From Lentimicrobiaceae bacterium (GTDB lineage Bacteria > Bacteroidota > Bacteroidia > Bacteroidales > F082): DNA of 64,000 bases. The position numbers and the translations under genes were made by a program. Below the pieces are notes generated by a model. That model saw nothing but the letters and a program-made list of their open reading frames with translations, was not told the origin of the DNA and did not search any database. Below, one piece after another: positions 9,260 through 19,414 of this stretch (the stretch's first letter is position 1; every line of letters starts with the position of its first letter). Location of the stretch: NCBI GenBank assembly GCA_031262365.1, contig JAISHW010000108.1, forward strand, positions 1 through 64,000. Reading direction: 5' to 3'.

Positions 9260-9351
9260 TTTCGATTCTTTTTCAAATCAAAAACAAATGTAGCAAATAA
9301 TGCCTGTATGTGCGGTTTTTAACAGAATTTCAAGTGCAAAAACATAAAACC

Positions 9352-9382
9352 TTGATTGAAATGTATTTATTCGTTAATTTTG
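9352..9382 (+). promoter_or_regulatory. gldE promoter
   Basis: TTG at 9352-9354, a 20-nt spacer, then TAATTTTG at 9375-9382 fit the Bacteroidota -33/-7 arrangement. The position rules out a start codon at 9356 and supports the TTG at 9407. Confidence 0.6.
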
Positions 9383-9406
9383 CCGCGAAATTCTAATTAC
9401 ATCATT

Positions 9407-10759
9407 TTGGATAATCCTGATCCCGACCCTTACGCGAGTGTTTTGACACTCCTCTCAAGCAACCTGTTTTTAGGCGAACACACGGTTTTTCTTATTAGTC
9501 TTTTTGTTTTGATGCTTCTCTTGTTTGCGGCAGCAATGCTCACAGGAAGCGAAAAAGCTTTTTTTACCCTTCAATCCGATGACATCGACGAGCTGAACGA
9601 ATCGGAAAGTAAAAGTGATCAATTGGTTTTGAGACTTCGTGAAGAACCAAAAAAATTGTTAGCAACGATGTACATTGCTAAAACTTTGATAATCAGCGTT
9701 ACAATTATTTTATCACTCGTTTGTGGCGGTTTTCTGATCGATATACCTGACAATGCTGTTGCGGGCTTGCTGGTTCAGTTTATCGTTGTTACGTTTTTGG
9801 TGCTGATCGTTGGCGAATTGTTGCCCCGAATTTTTTTAGGAAAAAATGCGCGCCGTTTTGCCTCCTCAATGGCGTGTCCGATGGCATTGCTTGTAACGTT
9901 GCTAAAACCATTCAGCAATTTGTTGGCTTCGAATGGTAATTACATAGACAAACGCTTGTCGCAAAAAATGCACAATTTTTCAATCGATGACCTCGAAACG
10001 GCTATTGACAGTAGTTGCGACGAAACAACGCCTTCCGAAGAGAAAAAAATGTTGAAAGGAATCGTTACGTTCAACGAAATTGAAGCCCGAAGCATCATGA
10101 AATCGCGCGTTGATATATCGGCTGTTGCTATTGATATTGATTTTTCGGAACTAATCAGCGTTGTTGCAAATTCCGGTTTTTCGCGCATTCCGGTTTACGA
10201 AGGGAGCTACGACAAAATTGTCGGTATTCTTTATATCAAAGATTTGCTTCCTTATTTCGGTTCAAAAAAACTCGATTGGCAAGCACTCATTCGTCCGGCT
10301 TTTTTCGTTCCTGAAAACAAGAAAATCAACGATTTATTGCAAGAGTTTCGCTCCAAGAAAAACCATTTAGCCATCGTTGTCGATGAATATGGTGGCACCT
10401 CAGGATTGATAACGCTCGAAGATATTATCGAAGAAATTGTCGGCGAAATAAAAGACGAGTACGACGACGATTCCGATGAATCGTTTTACAATAAAATTGA
10501 CGAACAAACGTATATCTTTGAGGCACGAACAAACTTGATTGACTTTTGCAAAGTGATGCACATCAACGAACATTATTTCGAAAACGTTCAGGGTGAATCA
10601 GATACGCTTTCGGGATTGCTACTCGAAAAAGAAAGTAAAATTCCGCAAATCGGCGACAAAATAACCATTAGGCAATTTGTGTTCGAAGTAATAGATGCCG
10701 ACCAGCGTCGCATCAAACAAATCAAAGTAATGCGCTCCGAAAAAAATGATGAGACATAA
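9407..10759 (+). CDS. gldE: Gliding motility-associated membrane protein GldE (CNNM/CBS/CorC family)
   Basis: A membrane protein of about 450 residues with an N-terminal CNNM (DUF21) domain of three to four helices, a tandem CBS domain (residues about 190-320, containing SVVANSGFSRIPVYEG and HLAIVVDEYGGTSGLITLEDI), and a C-terminal CorC_HlyC domain. In Flavobacterium johnsoniae GldE lies beside and acts with GldD in gliding and type IX secretion; the same pairing is seen here. The start is the TTG at 9407 (protein MDNPDPDP...), because the promoter -7 box lies between it and the upstream in-frame TTG. It overlaps gldD by 14 nt. Confidence 0.9.
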   Translation: MDNPDPDPYASVLTLLSSNLFLGEHTVFLISLFVLMLLLFAAAMLTGSEKAFFTLQSDDIDELNESESKSDQLVLRLREEPKKLLATMYIAKTLIISVTIILSLVCGGFLIDIPDNAVAGLLVQFIVVTFLVLIVGELLPRIFLGKNARRFASSMACPMALLVTLLKPFSNLLASNGNYIDKRLSQKMHNFSIDDLETAIDSSCDETTPSEEKKMLKGIVTFNEIEARSIMKSRVDISAVAIDIDFSELISVVANSGFSRIPVYEGSYDKIVGILYIKDLLPYFGSKKLDWQALIRPAFFVPENKKINDLLQEFRSKKNHLAIVVDEYGGTSGLITLEDIIEEIVGEIKDEYDDDSDESFYNKIDEQTYIFEARTNLIDFCKVMHINEHYFENVQGESDTLSGLLLEKESKIPQIGDKITIRQFVFEVIDADQRRIKQIKVMRSEKNDET

Positions 10760-11339
10760 AACAACAACGAACTTCATCTTGCTGATTTCCGTATTTTTCG
10801 TTGTGTTTTTTGCGCGATGCGATGCCGATTATATGCCCAAACCTTACGGCTATTTTCGGATTGATTTGCCCGAACATACGTATCGACATTACGACAGCCT
10901 TGAAAAATACCAATTCGAATTTCCTGAATATGCTTTTGTTACGCATGATTTGAATTCGCCGCTCGAAAAAAACTGGATTAACATCGAATTTCCGTTATTT
11001 AAAGGAAGTCTGCACATCAGTCACAAAGAAATAAAAGGAAATCTCAACGAATACCTCGAAGATGCGCATACGATGCTTATCAAACATTTGCCGAAAGCCA
11101 ACGCCATTCGCGACAGCCTTATAATCGATTCGGCGCGTAGCGTGTATGGAATCATGTATTCAATTGAAGGGAAAGGCGTTGCTAGTCCGGTTCAGTTTTA
11201 TTTGACCGACAGCACAACGAATTATGTTCGAGGTGCTTTGTATTTCAATATCCATCCGAACAACGATTCGCTTGCACCGGTGATTTCGTTTTTAAAAAAA
11301 GATATTCTTCACTTCATCAATACGTTAGAGTGGAAATAA
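10746..11339 (+). CDS. gldD: Gliding motility lipoprotein GldD
   Basis: A 197-residue lipoprotein. It has an N-terminal hydrophobic signal ending at a Cys (FFARC), then the GldD hallmark PKPYGYFRIDLPEH within the first 20 residues of the mature protein. In Flavobacterium GldD is required for gliding and for type IX secretion. It starts inside the end of gldE, which implies translational coupling. The gene order gldE-gldD is the same as in gliding flavobacteria, but gliding itself cannot be inferred since many non-gliding Bacteroidota keep these genes. Confidence 0.9.
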   Translation: MMRHKTTTNFILLISVFFVVFFARCDADYMPKPYGYFRIDLPEHTYRHYDSLEKYQFEFPEYAFVTHDLNSPLEKNWINIEFPLFKGSLHISHKEIKGNLNEYLEDAHTMLIKHLPKANAIRDSLIIDSARSVYGIMYSIEGKGVASPVQFYLTDSTTNYVRGALYFNIHPNNDSLAPVISFLKKDILHFINTLEWK

Positions 11340-11445
11340 AATAATTTCGCTTCATACGCAAAAACTATCCTCTTTCATCGTTTCGGAGTTTGATGTAGTG
11401 GCTGCATTTTAGCACTGCTGTTGATACGAAGCACTTCGCCTTCTA

Positions 11446-12486
11446 TTATGCCAAGTCCTTGTGCTTGTTGCCGTTTGTTCCGTTCAATCCGTATTCTATC
11501 TTTGGATCAAAAAGTGTTGCTTGATATTCGTGTTCACAAGTGCTACTGTAAGTAATGCTTTTCAACGGTGTTTGTATGTGTACTTTCCTTTTCAATACGA
11601 TTGGCGCATTGTCAATTTCTTCCACATTGTTTGGTATGTAGTAAAACTCTTTCAAGCTGTCCCAATCGTTGTTGCGGAGTGTTACAACTTCGTCAAGATA
11701 GAAACTAACCCAAGTGTTGCCAAGTTTTGAAATAGGTTCTTCACGTTCTAATTTCTGCTGTGTAATCCGCACATATTCTTCGTCAAGGTCAAAACCGATG
11801 TATTGTCTTCCCAAACGTTTTGCGGCGATTGCTGTTGTTCCCGTTCCATTAAATGGGTCAAGCACAATATCGTTTTCGTCTGTACTCATTAAAATTATTC
11901 GTTCAAGCAAATGAATGGGCAACTGACAAGGGTGTTCGTCTCTAAACTTGTTGTGTTTAATTCTGTGAATATCTGTCCAAACGTCCGAAACCAAAGGTCC
12001 AAAAGGGTGAAGCATGGATTTTTTTCCACCATAATCTTTGGCGAGAATTTTTGTTTTTCTTGCTCGTTTGTGCGGATGTCTGATTTCGTGATATTTTAAT
12101 TGTTTTGCATTTTTCGCATAAAATAAAATTCCATAATGTCCCGGTTGCAACGATTTTCCCATCGGTGCAGTTGGTGCGTCCCAACTAATCCAATGTTTGA
12201 AGTCAGCACGTTTATTTAAAAATGAAGCGTAATAAGTCAGCCACTTTGGAATGTTGTGCAAGAAAATTGAACCTGTTGGTTTTGTAATGCGAACCATTTC
12301 AGAAATCCACGCTTCGCACCAATCCAAATATTCTTGCAATTTCAAACTGTCTTTGTAACTGTTGTAACCTTTTTTCAAATTAAAAGGCGGGTCGGCAAAA
12401 GTCATATCAACAGAATTGTCGGGAATTTGTTTTAGTAATTCCAAACAGTCGCCTTGCGTAATTTTATTTAAAAACTTTTCAATCAT
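11446..12486 (-). CDS. Type II DNA methyltransferase, beta class, probably N6-adenine
   Basis: A 346-residue S-adenosylmethionine-dependent methyltransferase. Catalytic motif IV is DPPF at residues 32-35 and the SAM-binding motif I is DPFNGTGTT near residue 210, followed by GRQYIGFDLD. Motif IV before motif I is the beta-class order. DPPF favours adenine-N6, although N4-cytosine cannot be excluded. A C-terminal extension of about 100 residues presumably carries target recognition. The recognition sequence cannot be read. Its start overlaps the stop of the upstream nuclease gene by 4 nt, so both come from one message. Confidence 0.9.
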   Translation of the reverse strand: MIEKFLNKITQGDCLELLKQIPDNSVDMTFADPPFNLKKGYNSYKDSLKLQEYLDWCEAWISEMVRITKPTGSIFLHNIPKWLTYYASFLNKRADFKHWISWDAPTAPMGKSLQPGHYGILFYAKNAKQLKYHEIRHPHKRARKTKILAKDYGGKKSMLHPFGPLVSDVWTDIHRIKHNKFRDEHPCQLPIHLLERIILMSTDENDIVLDPFNGTGTTAIAAKRLGRQYIGFDLDEEYVRITQQKLEREEPISKLGNTWVSFYLDEVVTLRNNDWDSLKEFYYIPNNVEEIDNAPIVLKRKVHIQTPLKSITYSSTCEHEYQATLFDPKIEYGLNGTNGNKHKDLA

Positions 12487-13457
12487 TTTTTCAATTCCTT
12501 TTTGATAAACTTTTTAAAGCGTTCAACCTCGTCTTTGTGGAAAGTAAAAACTTCATCATAAGCGGAAACCATTCGCATTAAATCTCCTTTGCGAACATAC
12601 CAACCAATACCGTCAACAAAACCAACAAACTTGGCTTTTGGATAATACTTTGAAATCAATTTTTTGATGTTTCCTTCGGTCTTTGATTTATCGCCTTGTC
12701 CCGAAGAGGTTGTTACAAGGAACGAACTTTCAATAATGATTTGCGGATTTTTCTTGTTTGGAATAATGAAATCCATTGTTCGTTTTTCAACGGGTTCATT
12801 TTTGAAAAGTTCAGTCAAATCGCCTTTTTCAAATGTAACCCCTGCTTCACTAAAAATTTCAGCTAAAAAGTATTCGGGATTGTTTTCGGCTTTCCCCGAA
12901 TAAGAACCTTTTTCCTTGTAGCGCACAAGCGTGTCAATCATTGCAGGCACTTCAAATTTCAATTTGGAAATGCTTAATTTTTTGAGTTCAAAAAGCGGAA
13001 GCGTTTGGGCTAAAAATGGGATGGTTGAACCTTCAAAAAATAAGTTTACAAGTCCTTTTCGGAAATGCGAATTGTTTTTTAAAAGGTTGGTGATTTTTGT
13101 GTTACCCCATTCTTTTAGTTCAATGTTATTTTCGTCTGTTGCCCATTTGTCTTTGTAAAGCAACTTTGAAAGTTCCTTGCTGTCTGAAACACGAACAACA
13201 GTTATCAAACGTTTCAAACTTTCGTTCGCAAAACCTGTTAAAGCAAGCAAAGCCCGAAGTCCGTTTTCTTTGTCTGCAAGTAAATCTTCAAAATGTTGCT
13301 TTTTCAGTCCTTGTGTTTCTACTTTGTTTTTGAGAACAAGAAGCGTTTCTTTAAGTGAATTGATGTAACTTTCATACGTTTCCTGAAAAGCAGGATTGTA
13401 GAAATAGAATGTGTTTTTGTCAATTACAGTCTTAAATTTTGTTTCGTTTGCTCGCAT
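12483..13457 (-). CDS. Type II restriction endonuclease (probable partner of the methyltransferase)
   Basis: A 324-residue protein directly upstream of and overlapping the methyltransferase, which is the classic restriction-modification arrangement. A candidate PD-(D/E)XK core is MDFIIPN followed about 10 residues later by IIIESSF, then TTSSGQGDKSK. This resembles the catalytic region of DpnII-like enzymes, but the match is by eye and the catalytic Lys is not certain. No other enzyme family was recognised. The -7 box ends only 4 nt upstream of the ATG, so the message is probably leaderless, which may delay or weaken nuclease synthesis. Confidence 0.7.
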   Translation of the reverse strand: MRANETKFKTVIDKNTFYFYNPAFQETYESYINSLKETLLVLKNKVETQGLKKQHFEDLLADKENGLRALLALTGFANESLKRLITVVRVSDSKELSKLLYKDKWATDENNIELKEWGNTKITNLLKNNSHFRKGLVNLFFEGSTIPFLAQTLPLFELKKLSISKLKFEVPAMIDTLVRYKEKGSYSGKAENNPEYFLAEIFSEAGVTFEKGDLTELFKNEPVEKRTMDFIIPNKKNPQIIIESSFLVTTSSGQGDKSKTEGNIKKLISKYYPKAKFVGFVDGIGWYVRKGDLMRMVSAYDEVFTFHKDEVERFKKFIKKELKK

Positions 13458-13461
13458 TTTA

Positions 13462-13469
13462 CAAAATTA
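13462..13469 (-). promoter_or_regulatory. -7 box of the restriction-modification operon
   Basis: TAATTTTG on the minus strand (TAnnTTTG), with only four bases between the box and the ATG at 13457. Transcription should begin at or next to the start codon. Confidence 0.5.
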
Positions 13470-13494
13470 GAAATATTGTTATTATAATCGTTCA

Positions 13495-14055
13495 TCAAGT
13501 ATGAAATTTATACGCTCTACAGTTGCATCCAACGTCCCCTTTGCATATCAAGTTGAGTAGCCAATCTCTGCTCCAACCTTTTTCAATGGTTTGTAGCATA
13601 TACCAAAGTCGAACATTCTTCTCTTTCACTTTTTCCATTAACAAGATATTGTGTCCCCAAGGTATTTTTGTAAGCACTTGTTGTAAATTTGCCACAGGCT
13701 GTGGTAAATCTGTACTTTGCTCGGTATCAATGCTTTGTAATTTTGCCACAGCTTGTGGCAAAATTAGATTTTCGGAATATTCCTTATAAAAAGCAAGCAT
13801 TCGCCCCAAGTTTCTTTCCGAAAACCCTTTAAGATTGGTAAACTCGTGTTGCAAATCTGCTGCCAGACGTGGAATAACTTTTGCCGACCAACCTTCTTGC
13901 CGTTGGCGTTCGGCTATTAATTTACCTACGTGCCAATAAAGCAAAATCATTTCGGCATTTACGCTAAGAGTGGCACGAAAGCGTGCGTGTTGTATAGCGG
14001 TTTTTATTTCGCCAAGCAATGATTGGTATTTTACTATTTCTATTTCTTTACTCAT
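13495..14055 (-). pseudogene. Truncated DUF1016 (YhcG-type) protein
   Basis: The first 170 or so residues form the DUF1016 N-terminal helical domain (YQSLLGEIKTAI, LLYWHVGKLI, GFSERNLGRMLAFY, IPWGHNILL, LWYMLQTIEKGWSR). In full-length members (about 350 residues) a PDDEXK nuclease domain follows. Here the reading runs on for about 20 unrelated residues after GWSRDWLLNLI and stops, so the nuclease half is missing. The break lies in the direct repeat at 13513-13552, which is also found behind the neighbouring ATPase gene, so recombination at that repeat may have removed the 3' half. Confidence 0.8.
13513..13552 (+). repeat. Imperfect direct repeat, copy 1
   Basis: About 30 of 41 positions match 15527-15567 when aligned with one gap; both begin CGCTCTA and share CCAAC-TCCC and TTTGC. 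It marks the point where the DUF1016 gene loses homology to its family. Confidence 0.6.
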
Positions 14056-14108
14056 ATTTTATTCATTTTAGGAAAATAGCCATATCGTATCCGTATTTTC
14101 TCCGAAAA

Positions 14109-15317
14109 TCATATATTCCATATTGAAATTGCGTTAATGTCAGGTAATAACGGTTGTATTTCGGGGGTGAGGCAAATTTCGCAGCCTTCGCCAATGCTCT
14201 CCGCCTTTGCAAATATCTTGAATGCGGAAATATCGGCTAAAGAAGGTGTAGCATGTTTCTTTATTTCAATGGGATAATATTTCCCGTCTCGGTAAATCAG
14301 CAAGTCTATTTCCTTGCCTTTCTCGTCTCGGTAAAAATAAAGTTGCGGCGTTTCTCCGTTGTGATAGTACGATTTCAGAATTTCCGACACCACAAAAGTT
14401 TCAAAAAACGCACCTGCCGAAATTCCTGTTTCGAGAGCTTCGGAAGTAGTCCAGCCTGCAAGGTGGGCTGCAAGTCCGGTGTCCAAAAAATAGAGTTTTG
14501 GTGTTTTGGTTAAGCGTTTGGTGCTGTTCTTGAAATAGGGTTGCAAGAGGTAAACCAAGCCGGAGGTTTTCAGCACCGAAAGCCAATTGCGCACACTCGT
14601 GGGCGAAACGCCGACATTACGAGCAATATCGTCGATATTCAGTTGCTGCCCTGTTCGCGCAGCTATCACCTTCATAAACGTAATGAAAGCCGTTTCGTTG
14701 CCGATATTGATAATTTGCCGTACATCTCTTTCAATGTAAGTCCTTATGTATGAATCGTAAAAAATGCTGCGAGATTTTGCTTCAAGATGTATTACAGCCG
14801 GAAATGAACCCTGCCAAATCGTTTTGAAGGTCTCTGCTATGTTTTTGGCGTTGAGTATCGTTTTAGGATTACAGGAAGGCAAAAACGGCTTTTGTTCGGT
14901 GGATTGTTTTGCTATTTCGTACATTGAAAAACCGAGCATATCTATGATAGCGACCCGTCCGGCTAAGGATTCGGTAACGCCTTGCATCATGTTGTATTGT
15001 TGCGAGCCGGTGAGCCATATCAATCCGTTCTCCTGTGAATTGTCGGCAATCATTTTGATATATGGAAAAAGTTCGGGCGCATATTGAATTTCGTCGATAA
15101 TGACCGGCGGCGAATAGGTGTCAAAAAAACCTTTGGGATCGGTTTTGGCAAGCAGCAAATCACTCGGATTGTCGAGCGTAACATATTTCCTGCCCTTTTC
15201 GGACAAGTGTTTGAGCAAAGTAGTCTTTCCTATTTGCCGTGCGCCGTTTACCAAAAGTACCTTAAAAGTGTCGGAAAAACTTATTATACTATCTGCAATG
15301 GTTCTATTTATATACAT
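14109..15317 (-). CDS. DUF4143-family AAA ATPase (second of two)
   Basis: A 402-residue protein with Walker A GARQIGKTT near residue 25, Walker B VIIDEIQ near 75, the sensor-like WLTGSQQ, a winged-helix region (DIARNVGVSPTSVRNWL) and the DUF4143 C-terminal domain containing the nuclease-like EIDLLIYRDGKYYPIEIKK. That last motif (D...EIK) looks like the PD-(D/E)XK-like core noted in this family. Its role is not established. It lies between imperfect direct repeats together with the truncated DUF1016 gene. Confidence 0.88.
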   Translation of the reverse strand: MYINRTIADSIISFSDTFKVLLVNGARQIGKTTLLKHLSEKGRKYVTLDNPSDLLLAKTDPKGFFDTYSPPVIIDEIQYAPELFPYIKMIADNSQENGLIWLTGSQQYNMMQGVTESLAGRVAIIDMLGFSMYEIAKQSTEQKPFLPSCNPKTILNAKNIAETFKTIWQGSFPAVIHLEAKSRSIFYDSYIRTYIERDVRQIINIGNETAFITFMKVIAARTGQQLNIDDIARNVGVSPTSVRNWLSVLKTSGLVYLLQPYFKNSTKRLTKTPKLYFLDTGLAAHLAGWTTSEALETGISAGAFFETFVVSEILKSYYHNGETPQLYFYRDEKGKEIDLLIYRDGKYYPIEIKKHATPSLADISAFKIFAKAESIGEGCEICLTPEIQPLLPDINAISIWNI

Positions 15318-15526
15318 TATTTTCCTGTATTATAGATTATTAGAGATAAAAAGCGTAAATCCACACTAAAAAAATTGATTTACGCCATTGCAAAGATAGT
15401 AATCTTTTTTAATATCCGTATCGTAGCTACATTTATTGCACAAAACACGGGTTGCGATACGTTAGGCGTTGGATATTGGTAAAAAACTTTTTCTTGTTTT
15501 CAGCCGTCTGTTTGTTGTTGCACGGT

Positions 15527-15567
15527 CGCTCTAAGATTGTACCCAACATCCCTTTTTGCGCATGAAG
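15527..15567 (+). repeat. Imperfect direct repeat, copy 2
   Basis: Matches 13513-13552 in about 30 of 41 positions in the same orientation. The two copies enclose roughly 2.0 kb carrying the DUF1016 fragment and the DUF4143 ATPase. Confidence 0.6.
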
Positions 15568-15638
15568 CCGAATATCTTCATAAATTTTCGATGAAGTCGT
15601 TCTGTTTAATTTAATAGGATAAACCCAGCTGAATTTGT

Positions 15639-15646
15639 TACTTTTG
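15639..15646 (+). promoter_or_regulatory. purL -7 promoter box
   Basis: TACTTTTG, a perfect TAnnTTTG, 45 nt upstream of the purL ATG. No purine riboswitch fold was recognised in the short leader. Confidence 0.55.
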
Positions 15647-15691
15647 CAATGGGTTTTTAGTGTATTTCATCATCTACGTAACTAACTGAAT

Positions 15692-18600
15692 ATGATTCAT
15701 TTCTTTCGTCCGTCAAACAAACACATCATCGCTCTCGAATCGAAAAATAATTTAGAAACAGATGTTGTTCAGAAACTTTCGTGGCTTTTTAGTGAAGCAC
15801 CTTATGTTGAACAAAAAACAATCGAAGGAAATTTCATCGGACCGCGCAAAGAAATGGTTACGCCTTGGAGCACCAACGCCGTTGAGATTACTCAAAATAT
15901 GGGCATTAAAGCCATTTCGCGCATTGAAGAATTTTTTTTAGATGATGGAACAATCGCTTTCGACCCAATGCTTCAAGCAAAATATGAAAAACTGACACAA
16001 CAGCTTTTCACGATTGAAAGAAAACCGGAGTCGATTTGCTATATTAATGATATTGAAGCGTATAACCAACAAGAAGGACTTGCACTCAGCGAAGACGAAG
16101 TTGTTTATCTGAAAGAAATTGCTGAAAAAATCGGACGCAAACTTACCGACAGCGAAATTTACGGATTTGCGCAAGTCAACTCCGAACATTGTCGGCACAA
16201 AATATTTAACGGCACGTTCGTTATCGACGGAAAAGAAATGCCCGAAACATTATTTGCCTTGATAAAAAAAACCTCGAAAGCACATCCGAATCGTTTGGTT
16301 TCGGCTTACAAAGATAACGTTGCTTTTGTTTTAGGTCCTCAAATCGAACAATTTGCACCTAAAACACAACATCAAGCCGATTTTTTTCAGATAAAAGATA
16401 TTGAAACGGTATTATCGCTCAAAGCCGAAACACATAATTTCCCGACAACAGTAGAGCCTTTTAATGGTGCTTCGACCGGAAGTGGCGGTGAAATCCGCGA
16501 CCGTTTAGCCGGTGGAAAAGGAAGTATTCCGCTCGCCGGAACAGCTGTTTATATGACATCGTATCCGCGTTTGGAACAAAATCGCTCGTGGGAACAAGAC
16601 AATTCTGAACGTAAATGGCTTTATCATGCGCCAGCCGATATTCTTATAAAAGCCTCAAATGGTGCTTCCGATTTTGGAAATAAATTCGGACAACCGTTGA
16701 TTAATGGAAGTTTGCTTACGTTCGAACACAACGAAAACCACCATTTTGGCTACGACAAAGTTATCATGCTTGCCGGAGGCGTTGGATTTGCCGCTCAAAA
16801 AGATAGTATTAAAGAAAAACCCGAACAGGGCGATTTGATTGTGATTCTGGGCGGCGACAATTACCGCATCGGAATGGGCGGTGGTGCTGTATCAAGTGTC
16901 GATACCGGACAGTTTTGTAACTCCATCGAACTGAATGCCGTTCAACGAGCAAATCCCGAAATGCAACGTCGCGTGGCTAATGTTGTTCGTGCAATGACCG
17001 AAATAGACGAAAATCCGATTCGTTCCATTCACGATCATGGAGCGGGCGGACATCTGAATAGCTTGTCGGAATTGGTCGAAGAGAGTGGTGGAATCGTACA
17101 TATCGACAAACTTCCCGTTGGCGATCCAACTTTGTCCGACAAAGAAATCATTGGCAATGAATCGCAAGAACGCATGGGATTACTCGTCGAAAAATCAAAA
17201 ACAAACATCATCGAACGTACAGCAGCACGCGAACGAGCTCCTTATTATGCTGTTGGCGAAGCTACCGGCGACAATCAATTACGTTTTGTTCGCGACGAAA
17301 ACAAGGCTCCTATTGACATAAAAATCGATTATCTGCTCGGAAAACCTCCAAAAACGGTTCTTTACGACAAAAACAAACCTTATGTGTTTCAAGATATTAT
17401 AGATTACAGCCGCTTAGATATTACTTATTATCTAAACGAAGTGTTGCAACTCGAAGCTGTAGCCTGTAAAGATTGGCTCACAAATAAAGTCGATCGTTCA
17501 GTAAGCGGTCGCGTAGCAACGCAACAATGTGTCGGACCAATTCAACTTCCGCTGAATAATTTGGGTGTTATGGCACTTGATTTTCAAGGAATCAAAGGTA
17601 TTGCAACAGCATTAGGACACGCGCCCGTCGCAGCTTTGATCAATCCGGAAGCCGGTTCGCGATTAGCCGTAGCCGAGGCGTTGACAAATCTTGTCTGGAC
17701 ACCGATTCAAGGCAATTTATCGGGAGTTTCGCTAAGCGCAAACTGGATGTGGCCGGCAAAAAACGAAGGCGAAAACAGCCGACTATACAAAGCCGTTGAA
17801 TCTTTAAGTAACTTCTGTATCGAATTGGGAATCAACGTTCCTACCGGAAAAGATTCGCTTTCGATGACACAAAAGTATCCTGACGGAGAAAAAGTATTAG
17901 CACCGGGAACAGTCATCGTTACTGCTGTTGGCGAATGTATCGACATCAAAAAAACAGTTCATCCTGTACTTGAAGTAAATCAAAATACAGACATCATTTA
18001 TATTGATTTTTCGCGAAACACATTTTTTAATATTGGCGGAAGCAGTTTTGCACAAACACAAAATCGGATAGGAGCACAAACGCCGGATATAACAGATGCA
18101 GCATATTTCAAAAAAACATTCAATACGATTCAACAGTTGATCGAAAAAGAACTTATTTTGAGCGGACACGATGTTTCGTCAGGAGGACTTATAACAACCC
18201 TACTCGAAATGAATTTTGCGAATACAGAAGGCGGTCTTAAACTTGATTTTTCTGTTTTTGAATGTAAAAATAGCATTGAACTTTTTTTTAGCGAGAAACC
18301 GGCAATCGTCGTTCAAGTCGAAAAAAATTCGAAAGCCAAACAACTTCTCGAAGCAAACGGAATCGATTATCTAACATTGGGAAACCCAATCGAATCGCGT
18401 AATTTGGTCATCACTCATTTTGCCGAAACATTCACTATCGACATCAATATCATGCGCGATGTATGGTATAAAACTTCCTATTTGTTCGACCAGAAACAAA
18501 GTGGCGAAACAAAAGCAAAAGAACGTTTTAGAAATTACAAACGGCAAGATTTGCGTTATAGTTTTTTGCCGACATTCACCGGAAAAGCCACCGATTTAGG

Positions 18601-19381
18601 AATTGATCCGAAGCGTCGAACACCAAGCAACATCAAAGCGGCTATTATTCGCGAAAAAGGTTGTCAATGCGATCGCGAAACGGCATACATGCTCTATCTG
18701 GCAGGCTTCGACGTGAAAGACGTACACATGACTGATTTAATCAGCGGTCGCGAAAACTTGTCGGATGTCAACATGATTGCTTTTGTCGGCGGATTTTCTA
18801 ACTCTGATGTCTTGGGTTCGGCAAAAGGCTGGGCTGGAGCTTTTTTATACAACGAAAAAGCCAAACAAGCACTCGACAATTTCTACGCCCGCGACAACAC
18901 CCTGAGCATCGGAATTTGCAATGGCTGTCAGTTGATGACAGAATTGAAACTGATTTATCCCGAACATCCTGAACATCCGATAATGAAACACAATGACTCG
19001 CATAAATTCGAATCGGGATTTATCACGGTTACTATTCCTGACAACAATAGTATTATGCTTGCATCGTTGGCAAATCAGCAACTTGGCGTTTGGGTGGCGC
19101 ACGGCGAAGGAAAATTCAGTTTTCCATATTATCAAGACAAATACAACATCGTGATGCGTTATTCGCACGAGCAATATCCGGGCAACCCCAACGGAAGCGA
19201 TTGGGCAACAGCTGCCATTTGTTCGAACGACGGTCGTCATTTGGCACTGATGCCACATATCGAACGCTCTTCATTACCTTGGCAATGGGCAGATTATCCG
19301 AAAAACAGAAAAACCGACGAAATAACCCCTTGGATCGAGGTATTTTTGAACGCACGTAAGTGGATCGAGAAAAATTCCTAA
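15692..19381 (+). CDS. purL: Phosphoribosylformylglycinamidine synthase, single-chain PurL
   Basis: Fourth step of de novo purine synthesis: ATP- and glutamine-dependent conversion of FGAR to FGAM in the cytoplasm. The 1229-residue chain carries the whole enzyme. It has an N-terminal PurS-like domain, a linker, two AIR-synthase-like halves ([41 protein letters not shown]), and a C-terminal class I glutaminase with nucleophile Cys1076 in GICNGCQ and the His/Glu pair in PHIERS near 1189-1191. Length and domain order match proteobacterial and Bacteroidales PurL rather than the split PurS/L/Q form. It stands alone; purC is at 40183. Confidence 0.97.
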   Translation: MIHFFRPSNKHIIALESKNNLETDVVQKLSWLFSEAPYVEQKTIEGNFIGPRKEMVTPWSTNAVEITQNMGIKAISRIEEFFLDDGTIAFDPMLQAKYEKLTQQLFTIERKPESICYINDIEAYNQQEGLALSEDEVVYLKEIAEKIGRKLTDSEIYGFAQVNSEHCRHKIFNGTFVIDGKEMPETLFALIKKTSKAHPNRLVSAYKDNVAFVLGPQIEQFAPKTQHQADFFQIKDIETVLSLKAETHNFPTTVEPFNGASTGSGGEIRDRLAGGKGSIPLAGTAVYMTSYPRLEQNRSWEQDNSERKWLYHAPADILIKASNGASDFGNKFGQPLINGSLLTFEHNENHHFGYDKVIMLAGGVGFAAQKDSIKEKPEQGDLIVILGGDNYRIGMGGGAVSSVDTGQFCNSIELNAVQRANPEMQRRVANVVRAMTEIDENPIRSIHDHGAGGHLNSLSELVEESGGIVHIDKLPVGDPTLSDKEIIGNESQERMGLLVEKSKTNIIERTAARERAPYYAVGEATGDNQLRFVRDENKAPIDIKIDYLLGKPPKTVLYDKNKPYVFQDIIDYSRLDITYYLNEVLQLEAVACKDWLTNKVDRSVSGRVATQQCVGPIQLPLNNLGVMALDFQGIKGIATALGHAPVAALINPEAGSRLAVAEALTNLVWTPIQGNLSGVSLSANWMWPAKNEGENSRLYKAVESLSNFCIELGINVPTGKDSLSMTQKYPDGEKVLAPGTVIVTAVGECIDIKKTVHPVLEVNQNTDIIYIDFSRNTFFNIGGSSFAQTQNRIGAQTPDITDAAYFKKTFNTIQQLIEKELILSGHDVSSGGLITTLLEMNFANTEGGLKLDFSVFECKNSIELFFSEKPAIVVQVEKNSKAKQLLEANGIDYLTLGNPIESRNLVITHFAETFTIDINIMRDVWYKTSYLFDQKQSGETKAKERFRNYKRQDLRYSFLPTFTGKATDLGIDPKRRTPSNIKAAIIREKGCQCDRETAYMLYLAGFDVKDVHMTDLISGRENLSDVNMIAFVGGFSNSDVLGSAKGWAGAFLYNEKAKQALDNFYARDNTLSIGICNGCQLMTELKLIYPEHPEHPIMKHNDSHKFESGFITVTIPDNNSIMLASLANQQLGVWVAHGEGKFSFPYYQDKYNIVMRYSHEQYPGNPNGSDWATAAICSNDGRHLALMPHIERSSLPWQWADYPKNRKTDEITPWIEVFLNARKWIEKNS

Positions 19382-19414
19382 TTCGACAATTTAAGACAGG
19401 TTTTGCTACCACAG

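Larger units (their letters stand above)
15318..15691. other. Gene-free stretch upstream of purL
   Basis: It contains the second direct repeat (15527-15567), an inverted repeat CGTATCG / CGATACG around 15418 and 15464, a TTAGGCGTTGGATATTGG stretch at 15472-15489, and the purL -7 box. No reading frame with protein character was seen. The first 200 bases probably belong to the accessory island and the rest to purL. Confidence 0.5.

Noticed and set aside
15464-15490. GTTAGGC-containing stretch as an integron attC site
   Set aside because: One GTTRRRY-like core is present with a nearby inverted repeat, but no matching RYYYAAC partner at attC spacing could be found, and no integrase is in the window.
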